Positions 41,601 through 53,239 are shown, counted from the stretch's first letter. The stretch: DNA of 64,000 nucleotides from Doris montereyensis (GCA_037039925.1 JAXRKP010000406.1:129501-193500); one strand, 5' to 3'. The notes: generated by a model from the letters alone, not told the origin. Numbers and translations are program-made.

Positions 41601-44600
41601 AATGAGAGTAAATGCAAAGAAAACCAAAAAAATGCTAGTAACTAGGGAAGTTAACACAAAATCTTAAATTAGGCAGGGAGAAGTTAGAACAAGTTGAAAG
41701 CTACAATTATTTAGGAGTAATGATTAACTCAGAAGGAAAACTAAGAGAAGAAATCAGCCAGAGAATCCAAAAAGGAAGTGCAATATATAACCATCTAGGA
41801 AAGGCATTTGTAGGTAAACAAGAATTGTCAACAAAACCAAAATGGCAGTATACAACACAGTTTATTGTCCTACTCTCCTCTATGGCAGTGAAACCTGGAC
41901 CGTAGACAGTAGACCATACAGTAGAGTGCAGGCAGCCGAAATGAAATATCTAAGAAGAGTAGTAGGGAAAACTAAAAGAGACAAAATCAGAAACACAACA
42001 ATAAGAGATCAAACCAAAGCAGATAGCATAAACACTAAGATAGAAATGAATCAACTGAGATGGTTTGGGCATGTTAACAGAATGAATGACAATAGAATAG
42101 CTAAATCAGTATACAGTGCTAAAAAAGGTAAAAGACCAAAAGGCAGACCTCGGAGAAAGTGGGAAGAAGATATAAAAGAGGCATTAACGCAAAGAAATTT
42201 AACTTTCACGGAAGGAAACAGAAACTGTCAGGACAGGGCAGGCTGGAGAAAGATCATTTTGGGCATCTAAAACCCATACACCGGAAGGTAGAATGGGAGC
42301 TGATAAAGAAAAAAATAATGTGTAATTATGCTACATTTTAATTATTTATTTCAATGATATTATACATTTTTGTTTTGTGTTTGCATACAATAATTTTATT
42401 CTCAGCATCTTAGGGCATTTAAACGGATTTGTGCTCTTTATAAATGAATTATTACTATTACTATCTTACCTCTATTTGTTTGGACAGCAGTGTGGCTAAT
42501 TGCTTGGCTAATTCAGAGTAGTATTTATCATCACTTGTATGGGTTTCTCTTGTCACTGGATCAGGAATGCCCATACTCAGCAAGTATGATTTGAACTTTA
42601 TTGTCTGTGAGATTGTCAAGGAGAAGCAAAATTAATAACATCAATAATCAATCGTACAAATATTAAAAGACAACCATGTAATGAGCCAGTCAATGAATAA
42701 TTTTCACATAAACTGTGAAGCTCACTCAAAATCAATATTAAGGGACTCACACTATTATATGTACTTGTAGCAAAGTTGGCAATAACTTTTTTAGTGACCA
42801 ATCACAGAGAGATTGTAACAACCGTCATGATGAGACGGTACACTTCAGCGTTTCCCTCTCAATGGCTATATCAAAATTCAATACCCTCATCAGAAAAAAA
42901 AAGAAAAGAATAGTATCAGATTTTGAAATTGTCACTATGAAACCTGTATGATTTTTTCCCTTTTGAGAGCGAGAAAGGAACAGATGGTCTTAATTTCATA
43001 TCTCTATGCTCTTCTTCACAAAATGTGCAATTCTCTAAGCTTTGATCCACTAGTTTCAATGAAACCAACAATCAAATGATTTTTTGTAATGGAAACTTAC
43101 ACAGTAAAGATAAAAATAAAGATTGATTTATAGTCTGTATCACCGCACAAGTGCAGGCTCACAGACTGTACATCCTTTATCCCCCAGCAGGCCATTTCAT
43201 TCAAAGTCCTTTTCAATGGTAAGCATACAATATAGCAGCATATTAGGAACTTCATACTAACACCCTGACAAGATCTTTCTCTACCTGCAGCTGGACACTC
43301 ATTCACAACTGAGTCATGTGAGGAAAGCAGAGTGAAGTACCTTTCCTAAGAGGACAACGTTGTGATAAAACATCTGTGTCAGCCATGGGCTTTGAACCAA
43401 TGTTGTCAACTCACAACACTACAGTTTCACTACAACGCCTCCTAAAGCTAGTAAGCTAGGTATGATACTTGATTTGTTTGTTTCATTGCATTTTATGCCA
43501 TCCACCATATGTGATGATCTAAGGGTGAATAAGGAGGGAAAAGCAAGATAAAAGACATATGAAAGATGGAAAGGAAAGAACTTTGACCAACCAGTAGCAC
43601 CCTCAAACCACCAATGAATAACAGCCGAGTACAGTTAATTTCAAAGACTCTAGATATATATAAGTGATCAATCTAAATAAGAGTAGAAAACTAGTATTAT
43701 ACATAGATCTAGATCATGCACTTATGACCCGAACAACTCACAGAGTCATAACTACTTCATCAAAAACTACAATAATATCAATAATTAGTAGACTAAATAT
43801 GAAAGCATAAAAGACAGTAACTCAGACTGATTGATCAAATGAATCAACTGAACGATGAGAAAATAACTGGATCAATACAAGATCCAAACATTTAAGGGAA
43901 AAGACTAGAAAATGGGAGGAAGATATAAGAGAAAAATTAAGGAATACAATGTTAACATAAAAGGGAAAAAAAAAGTGACAAAGAGAGGGCAATTTTGAGT
44001 AAAACTAAACCTACATCTCAGATTTGTTTCAATGTTTTGTTTGTTCCATCACAATTGATCCACTCCACCATAAGCAGTGATCTTAGAGCGATTTAAAAGA
44101 AAACAGCAAGATGAAATATACGTAAAGAGAAAAACAGGAAAGATATATATGACCCACCAGCAGTACCAACCTACTGCCACATCCTCATGTCGGAGGGTAA
44201 AATGGAAACAACATTGATAAAGGAAGAAAAGAGAGGAACGTTATGAGATGTTTTTCGCAAGAAGTAATTAAACCTGTAAATCGACAGCAACATCAACTGT
44301 GGGCTCTGTTCATATTACATTATCATTTCATTGAACACAAAGATTCATGACTATCTTTGTTTTCAAGATCTTTCCAGAATTCAAGACAGGATGGAAACCA
44401 AATAAAAACTTTTAATACCTCATCTTCTGTTATTTCTCCTTGTTTATCCTTGATCTTGTTTGTGATAGCCTTACTGAGGGAAACCATTTCTTTAGCCTGT
44501 TGACAGGGAGAAAAGGACCTTTCTATTTAGTATCATTGAAACAAATGAAAACAAATTATAACGGATACATGATTGTTGCATGTCCCAGAAAAAGTTAATT

Positions 44601-47600
44601 TTGAACCTGCTGTCAGACATGCCCCCCCCCCCTCCCCCCAAAAAACCAAAAACGATAAAGACAAACAAAATTATCCCTTAAAAAAACCCCCAACATCTTG
44701 CATCTGCTGCCATTTTTAGACTAATTACCTTGTCCATCAGGTTGTTTAAATCTTGAAAGGCTTTAGAAATATTTTTATTAGTTTCTTTATTCTTTTGTTG
44801 AAGAGACCTCTCAATTCCAACAATGCCTGGACGTTGTCTGGGTAACTGAAAAAAAAAAGGTTGAAGATGACATACTCATCAATGTCGAAAAAAGACAAAA
44901 AATTCAACAATCATTTCTTCAGGTTGAGACAGAGAAAGAGTGTGCTGGTTAAATAATGATATCATTTTGTATTTGACTAGGAGGAAAAAAAATACAAGAA
45001 AGAATTTGAGGAAATAGCAAATCAGCATATAAGGTCACAACCTTCACAACATATAAACAAGTCAGTGATGTTCTTCTAGCACCTTTTCATAATTTCTTTT
45101 CTTCCATACACAAATCTTCTTTTGTCTTTACTTGTGCACTGCAATTCTATGATGTGAAAGTCTATTTCATAGATATTACATATTTTGACCCTTCCCTCAA
45201 TAGAAGTGTGCTTTGCCCTCAAATATCAATCATACTTCCAAGAGAAATTGGTGAGAATCTGGCCCTTGTCTTGGTCTTTTAATAATCTTAGTGTACATCC
45301 CATCAAATAATCTGACAGCGAATGACAAACCCACAAACGACGTTTGGTAAATCTTCAAAATGTTCTTTATTTTATTGACTGATGTACTTGAAATAATGAA
45401 GCACATAGGATAAAATACTTTTATTTGTTGTGAAGACTTTTACCATGTTGCATGACACCAAGGCAAAGTGTAAAACGTACACCACCTTTGAAAGTATTGT
45501 AGCCTGTCAGTTCACCTTGCCTGACAGGTACTGACCCTGGCCAGCAAGGTTAACTGGACAGTCAGATGACTATGGTTCTGAGTTTGAGGGCTATTACTAT
45601 TATGACTGCGTTCTTTATTCCCGTTCTGCTCATATTATGGTTGATAATTACACATTAAATGATACACAGCTTTTTCTTTCATGGGACTACATCAAGTTTG
45701 AAGCTGGTGCTTTCCCCCGTATTATCTACAAAACAATGCCCAAGTCATGCAGTAGTCCCATGTTATGCCATACAGAGAAAGTCTGTTTTTCTAAAGGGTG
45801 ACAGTGATAATTTATTTCCCAGTTTAACACACTTTCAATGTATACTTAAGAGCAAAAGTAAGTACTTTTTTTTAAATAGATGAAATAGCGTTTCCCATAA
45901 ACAACATTGCATTACATACCAATATACCATCTAAAATGGAATTTCAAAATCTAGACTGGTGAAAACACTTTTTTAATAAATATATTAATAAAGCTGTAGT
46001 GACTCTTAGCAGACTCATATCTCAAAATCGAAAACCTTTGTGACTGTAGGGAGGGAATAACAAGAATGAAGAATGATGATCACATTTTTCATAGTCTCAT
46101 CATTCATTCATTGGTCCATTATTTTATTTAGATGCAAGGGTGATAATGTTTCGTGTAAATACAAATAAATATCATTCATTGAAAATCTTCTATAGGTTTG
46201 ACACAGTACCAAGCCCAGATTGAATTGATTGGAGTTTAGATTGATGCGAGGAAGCTTTGTTGATTATTGACACATCTTTTATTTGATAGAAGTATTATGC
46301 AATACTAAGTTAGAACAAGCGATATTAGTAGATAAACATGTAGATTTTAATTGACCAAAGTTGGTCATAAACGTTCAAAAGTTGTACCGAAAAGTAGAAA
46401 ACACGTAAACATATTCGACACAAGCCGATAGGCAGACTTCGTAGGACATATATTGCAAGAGTTCTATGCCGATAAGTGGGTTTAGCAGTTCTGGGGTTAA
46501 TCAATGTTTCAAACTGCACATGCTTGTTACTGAGACTAATTGAAAAGCAGAACATTACATCAATACAGCAATAACTAATCAAAGTGAAATAAACAGCCAA
46601 CATTTTTTTTGCCATCTAATTATAATGGAAATGATTCTATTTTGACATCCACAATTTGAAGTTTGTGAACAGAAGGCATGACACTAATTATCAGGAGAAA
46701 TGTATCAAAGAGCAAGTTTGTTTCTTTGAAGTAACCCTGTCCACCATGGTGGTGATCTCAAGGTTCATAGCTGACTAATGTTACTGACAACTGTCTAGCC
46801 AGAACATAAAGCACTTAAAAAAAATTAAAAGCTTCTGTAAATATTTGTAAATATCATAAAAACATAGTCAATGTGTTAAAAATTGATACGTATTTAGTAC
46901 TTTAGATCTGTCGATATACTTCAATTTCTTTCAGAAACGTAAAAATAGTCTCTAGATCATTATTTCGAAAGAGTTTGTAAATGCTTCCCTCAGGATAATA
47001 TTTCACTCGTATATCGATCAGATCAGAGCACTCTATTAAAACATGCTTAATAGTAAAAAAGCAATCACAGGAGTGACAGAAAGGCTGGTCATCATGGGTG
47101 AACAAGAAACCCTGTGTGAGCCACGAATGACCAATATGTAGGCGAAACATAGAAAATAAGAAAATGACAATAAATACATGGACCAAGCCAGAAAGAAGAT
47201 AGACAAGTTGTGTACACTAGAGCACTTCCAATCATCCCTAAAAAAATCAATGACAGACATTGTCCTTAATGAAAACTTTTGAGATAGAAGAGAATATATG
47301 CTGACATTGGCAATAGATTATTGAAAGGGTTGAGAAAAGCAAAAGAACAAATAAATCGAATAAACCAAATAGAAAAGGAGACTGCCAATAAATGGAGCAC
47401 ACCTTTAAGATAATAATAGAAATTGTGAGACAGTAGAAAATGATGTTAACGCTTACCATGCCAACAGCATTATTGGGCATTGTAGATGGGCCTGGAACAC
47501 TTGATGGTTTCTCCCAATTTTTCTTCTGTATCTCTTCCTTTAGACTGCGATAAAACTTGAAAAAAAACCCCAACATTTAATAAAACAAACAACTTTTTTT

Positions 47601-50600
47601 ATCTTTCATTCAAACACTCTTTCTTTTTTAATTTTTACATATGCAAAATGAGTCTATAGCTCATCAACTTCAGTAAAAGTTATCTTAAATGCTTCCATTG
47701 TATAGCTTTTTCAATATTTCAATACTTTCAGGTGATATATAAAATGACTTAGTATTTCGAAGGAATAATATCACAATTTTCATTTTTATGTGAGTGACAC
47801 TGTACAGCGCACAAACAACACAAAGAAATAATAAGTAACCAAGCATACCAGGATAGATGGTATGAAAATATTTAGTCTAATTATTTTTAAAAAAACGGAA
47901 ATGCCTGGACTCAGATCTAATAAATGTTGACTGAGTAGTTCAAGGCAGGTAGGTAGGGGTGTTTACATTAAGATCTATTAAATTTGAATTGGAAACAGAA
48001 CCATCATCATTTCCAGTGCCTACTTCAGAATCTGAAATAGGTCTACAATCAGAGCTTTCCTTATTTTCATAACCTGGTTCCATGGCGTTGAAATGACTAT
48101 CACTATCAGAATCTTGTAAATCTAAACGTAAACCAGACTAGAACCATTTCAGAGGCCTCTTCAGCTGTAAAACGCCCAGGAGCGTATCAGAAATTATTAG
48201 CTAGCAAATATGCAGATTTGTAAACAATGACAATTAACAAACAACAAAAGTACACAGTTTCTAATCAACAACTTGAAACTGAAACATTAAATTCTTCCGT
48301 TGGTATTCCAAAAATACATTTTAGAGGTAGTAAATTCAGTGGTTTAGTGATCGATGAGCGAGTCGTTCTCCCGGAAAAAATCAGTACCAAATACTTGACG
48401 ACTGAGTTGCTCCTCCAGATGCGAAGACTTAAAAAATCTTTAAGAATGTTTCTTTTCTATTCACAGTATTAGCATAAAAAATTAAATATGTTGATCCAAT
48501 CAGAACACGTCCAAAGGGGAACGAGATGGCTGGGTGGTTAAAAGGTATTCCACTGGGACTCAGAAGTACTGACTTTGAACTGCACTTCATTGTTTCCCCC
48601 TGGGCAAGAAAATTTACCATAATTATTATTTGCTCACTTGGACAACATGGGTGACTCCTGTTGCATTGAACGTAAGCTCAATGATAGTCTTTATTCTTTT
48701 CTCTTAAGAAATTGGAATGCCAGGCGCGACACCTTTTGGTGCCTGCACAAACGCCACAAAATATATTATTTTTAAAAATTGAATAAAAGTTACACAAAAA
48801 AACCCCTTAACAATAACATGATTTGTAAAGTTTTCCTTATTTATCCTTTTGTAGTGAAAAGGGTAAAAAAAAGTAAATTACTCTTGATATGGAGGGAGGA
48901 AAGATTCTCTTTAAAAAAAGATTAAATAATAATAAAAAAAAAAGGATACTTGTGCAAGTATTTTCTTATCTTGTGTTCAAAACTTTGGGAATGATCAACC
49001 GACAAGAAAACAATTAGCATCGTGTTATGACAATGATGGTGATATATTACTTCTTAAACATCCTGAGATAACTCACTTCAACTTGGCCAAGCTCTCTGAA
49101 TGAGAGCCGAATGTAATCATGAGCGCTCTGTGTCACAGGTCCCGGGGCTGACCTGATATGGCAGGGGCCAGATATACAATAATTTTAGCGCTGGGGACAT
49201 AAAAAAGACGAGGAATTTAAAATTTCTACATAAAACAAACAAAAACAGAATTCAAGGCAAAGAAATGCAGTAATCTATGCATAAAATGAACATTTAAACA
49301 TAAGTCTAAGAGTAACTTTCAATCAACTACTCGTCTGTATGGATCAATGAGCTGTAGTGCCAAATTGTTGAATGAGCTAAAATATAACAAAGCACACTGT
49401 GTCATAACTCCTTTTTTCAGTTGAGCACAATGACATTAAGTATGTAAGAATTTGTTGGAGTCAATTTCCTTCACGAGGAAAAAAAGTCTAAACACTAAAG
49501 TCCCCAAAAAACAAATATCAGGCTACAACCTCTTTGTGAAACCAGATGGCTGCTCATCAAGACTTTTGACACTGGCCAGAGGGACGCTGATGACACAATT
49601 CTGTCAAAAATGAAATAACAGTAATGTAAAGAGCAGTTAAAGGAAAGTGGAGAAACATGAGAAAAACAATCGAGTTTTCAAATAAGTAATGAAAATTTTA
49701 ATGCATTTGTAGTTTTAAAAAATCAACATGGTAAAATTTTTGGCAAATTTGGATTGGGTTTTATGCTCTTTATATGTATACTCTGAATACAAACATACTC
49801 TTTAAAATTGGACCTGGCAATGAACAATCTATATTAATTATTATACAAACCCTGTTTCTTTGGTCTCGCCACATAAGCCTATGGGTAGTTAACATGAGTT
49901 GACCGTTATTAAATGCAGTCTGGAGGATGAAAACAAACAAATGGATGCATGACACTTTTAAGAGGTAAACATTTCAGTTGTAATGAAATCCTTTTCTTCA
50001 CAGTGATATAAATATAATATAGGGTAGGGTTATGTGGGGCACGTAGCCCAAATAAACCTACCAATGATTTGGGCAATGTAAGATTGAAAACATTTAAATT
50101 CCATTCAACTGAAAGATCATGTAAATAGCATAAAAGCTATAGCAAACAAGCGCTTACATTTTGTTAGGAAACTGAGTCAGTTCAATATAGATAAAGTATT
50201 AATAACTCTTTTTTATAGATCAGTTATAGAGAGTATTTTATCTTTTTGTGTCACTTGTTGGGGAGGAAACAGTCAGAAAGGGGACAAAACGAAATTGAAT
50301 AGATTAATCAAAACGGCGGCTAGATTCACAACTGATAATAGTCTCATTGATGAAATCTTTGTTAGAAATACTTTAAAGAAAATATTATTGATAAAAGACG
50401 ACAATAAACACCCTTTATTTACTAATATGAGATCAAAAAAAGACATGACGGATTTATCTCTATTAAGACTAAAACTTAAAGACACCGAAATTAATTTTTA
50501 CTGACGGGCATAAGATAAAACTTTTAAATAATACAAATTATAAAGTTTAAGTGGATGAAAATTTCAGAGATAATTTGAAGACGAAACATGTTTTTTACCA

Positions 50601-52547
50601 TAATTATTAGTTACATCGAATAGAAATTTATGTGATACGATAAGTAACAACTTTTAAATGGAATATTTATCTATTACTTTCTGTTTTTTAAATAAAAAAT
50701 AATATATATTATACATGTTGTGTGCATGAAAACGTTACTTCTTATGTCCATTTACACGATTTATCTACTTATACTTATATTAATTTTTACACATCTGAAA
50801 ACCAAATTTCCCACTGGGATGAAATAAGGTATTTGAATTGAATTGCCCTAATGTTAACCTACCTCTACCCCAACCCTGCTGTAATGTAAAATGCAGCATG
50901 CAAATCTTAAACACAAAGACTCAAAATCAAGGCTATCTCAAGCTCTTCTCTTAGTCTGTTTTTAACCCTTCTATTTTCTTTGAACTAGCAGCACGCCTTT
51001 CTCAAACCACAACACAGAAATTTTGAATAACCTGACTCTCATAAGTTGTAACATAAACAAAATATTTAGCAAATGCTTAAAATTTATAATTTTAAACAGG
51101 AAAAAGGTTAGAAGGTAGGTCATGAGAATAGCCACTTAGCCCTCTTGATTGTACATGAACAAGACATTATTTTTACACTGTAGTGTGATTATATGGAAAA
51201 AGGTGTGTGTGGCCAGGGGAGGGGTGTTTACGCTCTGCACTTTGTTGGGTATTTCCCTTTCACCAAAGGCTTATCTTCTAAAAAAAGCAATTTGGTGTTT
51301 AGTGCAGTTATACGCCGTCTAATCACTGCCGTGATGTGGTGCCAATGATGTATACATGTTCATTTATCTCCCCATCCTTCACAGCCTATTTCATAGTGAA
51401 TCATAGCGCATGGCACCACTTGAGTTTGGTTTGAACACATTGACCTGTGCCACCCCCGCCCCCACTTTTCTAAGGCAAGTAGGTGATAGATGTTAAAAAA
51501 TGGCTGGGGATCCGATGATGGAACTCCTTCCTAAATGTTGCTGTCCAGATCAGTGACTTTCCCTGTCCAGGGAGTTGCTATAGTGCACTTGTATTACATT
51601 GAAATCTGGGCTCCATCAAATGTGCATTTTGGTTATCGCTGATCTACAATAAAATGTCTCATTGTAGTACATTTTACTTTTTGATAATAAAATCCCTCAT
51701 TTTACTTTTTCTGCCTTTTACCTGTACCAAAGCTTTGTATATACATACAAGTAACAAGTGTGATCAGGTTTTGATTTGATTTATCCACATCCACAACTAA
51801 GGTGATCACAGGAGTTTTTGGTAGGAATTTTAATTTTGCCTGTACTGTCCTATAAACAGCCAAGAGATCTTTAACGTGTACAGAGTCTTGTGACATTCAC
51901 ATGGGACCTCCTTGAATCGTTCATCTCTGATAGGACTAGGTGTCGATCCACCTACCTGGACTAGAGGGGGTAGTTTTTGCTTGGAAAAACTGAAGAAAAT
52001 ATTTTAACCGTTGGCGGGGATTGAACTCACTACTATTTATTGGAAAGGTCGACATTTTGGCTCTGGACTACGAGTCCCTTGCGCTATCAGGTAACAAATC
52101 TTTTCCCAAATCAAATAAAATATAGATGTAAGCTTTAAAAATAAATAAATTGGTGCATGCTGTTGTTTATCATGGATGCATCTAGACATTTCTTAACTGG
52201 GTGCTCCTTTTCTCCCTGAAGTGTACGCACACATGCACACAGTTTAGAGGAAAGGTAATTACTCCCCCCTCCCCCACCTACACACTTTTTTATCCCAAAT
52301 CCCAGGAAATTCAATGTAGATTCTTTACACAGGATACCCACTTTGGATTTGATCATGTATCAACCATAGATCCAAAATATGTCTCATACATTTTTATTGA
52401 CTACGTCCATTTATAATGAATAATGGTAAATAAATTAAAAGATCGTTTTACCTTATCTTGCCCGTCGTACACACCAACACCAGTCTGTCTTTCTACTAAC
52501 TTTTCCTCTGGATAAAGGCTTCCATCACACCATGAGAAGCGATCCAT
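35567..52547 (-). CDS. VPS36: VPS36: ESCRT-II subunit (whole gene, 13 coding exons)
   Basis: Coding exons in gene order: 52547-52452, 49919-49851, 49600-49530, 49190-49077, 47555-47457, 44845-44729, 44496-44419, 42604-42470, 39722-39657, 38918-38854, 38127-38043, 36208-36132, 35657-35567. All introns are GT-AG. The product would be about 387 residues; the human protein is 386. N-terminal GLUE domain (about 1-130: [39 protein letters not shown]), helical linker ([22 protein letters not shown]), then the EAP30 winged-helix half ([63 protein letters not shown]). Family knowledge: with VPS22/SNF8 and VPS25 it forms ESCRT-II, which binds PI3P and ubiquitinated cargo at endosomes. One problem: exon 4 needs one extra base to stay in frame. 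Confidence 0.96.
36132..36208 (-). CDS. VPS36: VPS36 exon 12
   Basis: Acceptor TTTTATAG, donor [28 protein letters not shown] then ILSKER: recognition-helix region of the winged-helix domain. Confidence 0.96.
37200..37810. repeat. Degenerate 24-25-bp tandem repeat in VPS36 intron 11
   Basis: Variations on TCCATTGTAATAAAGATTTC recur about every 24-25 bp (for example at 37381, 37405 and 37430), heavily diverged. The rest of the intron (36209-38042) is AT-rich and unremarkable. Confidence 0.7.
38043..38127 (-). CDS. VPS36: VPS36 exon 11
   Basis: Acceptor TTTTGTCAG, donor [29 protein letters not shown], the core strand region of the EAP30 domain. Confidence 0.96.
38854..38918 (-). CDS. VPS36: VPS36 exon 10
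   Basis: Acceptor CCCACAG, donor [28 protein letters not shown], matching the family motif of similar spacing. Confidence 0.96.
39657..39722 (-). CDS. VPS36: VPS36 exon 9
   Basis: Acceptor TATACAG, donor [29 protein letters not shown] then ME, a highly conserved VPS36 stretch. Confidence 0.97.
39905..42320 (+). mobile_element. 5'-truncated LINE family A copy in VPS36 intron 8
   Basis: Starts at TTTTTTCCTCATAAAGATAT, which equals about 10867 of the larger copy, so it is 5'-truncated as LINE insertions usually are. It carries the pre-RT linker (40180-40788), the RT ([75 protein letters not shown]) and the C-terminal region ([29 protein letters not shown]). It is closely similar by eye to the copy at 9890. 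It lies antisense to VPS36. It is broken: a stop at 40786-40788 and a 7-nt tandem duplication TTGACTA at 41201-41214. Confidence 0.9.
42470..42604 (-). CDS. VPS36: VPS36 exon 8
   Basis: Acceptor TCTCACAG, donor [28 protein letters not shown] and [10 protein letters not shown]; first winged-helix domain. Confidence 0.97.
43290..43445 (-). mobile_element. SINE family 2 remnant
   Basis: On the minus strand: GTGTTGTGAGTTGACAACAT, a B-box-like GGTTCAAAGCC, CATGGCTGACACAGATG, then CCTCTTAGGAAAGGTACTTC and a TTTCCTCAC end. It matches the partial copy at the right edge of the window. Confidence 0.6.
43470..43625 (+). repeat. Dispersed repeat D, copy 2
   Basis: GATTTGTTTGTTTCATTGC, CCATCCACCATATGTGATGA, AAAGCAAGATAAAAGACATA, ATGGAAAGGAAAGAAC and CCAACCAGTAGCACC, in that order. 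Confidence 0.6.
44020..44190 (+). repeat. Dispersed repeat D, copy 3
   Basis: GATTTGTTTCAATG, TCCACTCCACCATAAGCAGT, GATCTTAGAGCG, ACAGCAAGATGAAATATACG, ACAGGAAAGATATATATGAC and CCACCAGCAGTACC. It lies 400 bp from copy 2 in the same orientation. Confidence 0.6.
44419..44496 (-). CDS. VPS36: VPS36 exon 7
   Basis: Acceptor TCAACAG, donor [29 protein letters not shown] then EITEDE: helical linker, almost identical to the animal family. Confidence 0.97.
44729..44845 (-). CDS. VPS36: VPS36 exon 6
   Basis: Acceptor TTTTTTCAG, donor [29 protein letters not shown] then [15 protein letters not shown]: start of the coiled linker after the GLUE domain. Confidence 0.97.
46902..47260 (-). mobile_element. 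LINE C-terminal fragment (RNase-H-type downstream region)
   Basis: On the minus strand: [20 protein letters not shown], then [20 protein letters not shown] and [10 protein letters not shown]. The pattern LRIGHTxLTxG, CxxC and xxKHILxEC is typical of the region after the RNase H domain in I/Jockey-type LINEs. Different family from LINE A. In VPS36 intron 5. Confidence 0.75.
47457..47555 (-). CDS. VPS36: VPS36 exon 5
   Basis: Acceptor TTTTCAAG, donor [29 protein letters not shown] continues GQVE of exon 4 in phase 0 (the family reads GQIEFYRRL here). This fixes the frame at the end of exon 4. Confidence 0.95.
47940..48475. other. Two unassigned opposite open frames in VPS36 intron 4
   Basis: On the minus strand, about 65 codons at 47945-48140 read as an acidic, serine-rich stretch ([33 protein letters not shown]). 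On the plus strand, 48227-48472 reads 81 codons ([20 protein letters not shown]). Neither matches a family I know. They could be the remains of a transposon or retrocopy. Confidence 0.25.
48515..48655 (+). mobile_element. SINE family 2 remnant
   Basis: GAGATGGCTGGGTGGTTAAA (A-box region), CACTGGGACTCAGAAG, a decayed B box, then CCCCCTGGGCAAGAAAATTT and TATTTGCTCAC. Same order as the other members of the family. Confidence 0.55.
49077..49190 (-). CDS. VPS36: VPS36 exon 4, with apparent 1-nt deletion
   Basis: Acceptor TCCCCAG, donor GAA|GTGAGT. It starts [16 protein letters not shown] in the frame set by exon 3. The rest ([22 protein letters not shown]) is in the next frame. The switch falls at the four-C run on the minus strand (plus-strand GGGG at 49144-49147). 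There is no room for an intron between the two parts. Read literally, the first frame stops at a TGA just after. It is either an assembly indel or a real disabling allele. Confidence 0.9.
49530..49600 (-). CDS. VPS36: VPS36 exon 3
   Basis: Acceptor TTTGACAG, donor [28 protein letters not shown]: middle of the GLUE (split PH) domain. Confidence 0.9.
49851..49919 (-). CDS. VPS36: VPS36 exon 2
   Basis: Acceptor ATCCTCCAG, donor [29 protein letters not shown] then RNR: GLUE domain strand with the conserved THRLxWRDQ motif. Confidence 0.97.
50125..50510 (+). mobile_element. LINE RT C-terminal fragment (CR1/Jockey-like)
   Basis: One open frame reads [20 protein letters not shown], then [20 protein letters not shown] and [11 protein letters not shown], ending with HPLF. 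This is the usual RL.FLR.L..F, FY.S.IESILTF and R..K.A..I pattern just after the RT palm. It sits in VPS36 intron 1, antisense to the gene. Confidence 0.8.
51848..52095 (-). mobile_element. SINE family 1, best full copy
   Basis: On the minus strand: a tRNA-like head (GATAGCGCAAGGGACTCGTA, then a B box GTTCAATCC), then AGGTAGGTGGATCGACACCT, AGTCCTATCAGAGATG, AAGGAGGTCCCATGTG and a GTTAAAGATCTCTTGGCTG tail. About 250 bp long. Confidence 0.8.
52452..52547 (-). CDS. VPS36: VPS36 exon 1 with start codon
   Basis: ATG at 52547, donor [29 protein letters not shown] then [12 protein letters not shown]; the MDRF start and the GVxIYDG motif match the family exactly. Confidence 0.97.
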
Positions 52548-53239
52548 TTTTGATACTCTGGCGGCTAGATTGCTCTTCTAGGCTAATTTAATATAGATCT
52601 GGTAATAGAATAGATTAGGCCGACATCTATACTATGATAATAATTTAATAAGGCTAGATCTAGATTCTGGACCCTGAGTTTAGATCGAGATTATAGACAA
52701 AATCATCTAGATTTAGATAGAACTACTCTAGATAGAGCTATTTAGATAAGAGTCTAGATCGCTACACTAGATATACGTCTACAGTTTAGCTAGAGTCTAT
52801 ATTCTAGATCTATTTGGATTCTAGATTCTAGAACTAGATTTCTAGATCTAAAGAAATCTAGAATTAGATCTAGATTCTAGCTCTAGAGTAGATTAAGATC
52901 AGTTTCTGATTTTGTTACATGAGTAATTAATATCTCTATAATTATGTGGTTTATGACTAGATCTAACTGCTATACTCAGTTTAACAGATCATCTCAAAAC
53001 CTCGAACATTTACATATCTACTAGGCTTAAATTTTGATAGATTCTAATCTCTGACATCTTGATTAAACCTCATCATTCCCAGTTCTTTAGAATCGTTCCT
53101 TAAAGCTAAATCGTTCTTTTAAACTTTAATTAAAATGTACAAATATTCTACTTCCGTCCCCAAGTTTCCATTTTACCGAACTTGGAGGTCAACTTTCGAA
53201 AGGACGATCACGTTCGCTTCTCGAAAAAAAAACAAAAAT
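52548..53239. promoter_or_regulatory. Shared 692-bp head-to-head promoter region
   Basis: Lies between the VPS36 start codon (minus) and the start codon of the small mitochondrial-type gene (plus). The left half (52570-52900) is packed with AGATCT/CTAG palindromes. No clear TATA box. Bidirectional use is inferred from geometry only. Confidence 0.6.
52570..52900. repeat. AGATCT/CTAG palindrome-rich stretch near VPS36 start
   Basis: Repeated TCTAGATCT, CTAGATTCTAG and TAGATCTAG words, similar in style to 6895-7450 and 53340-53680. Confidence 0.8.
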
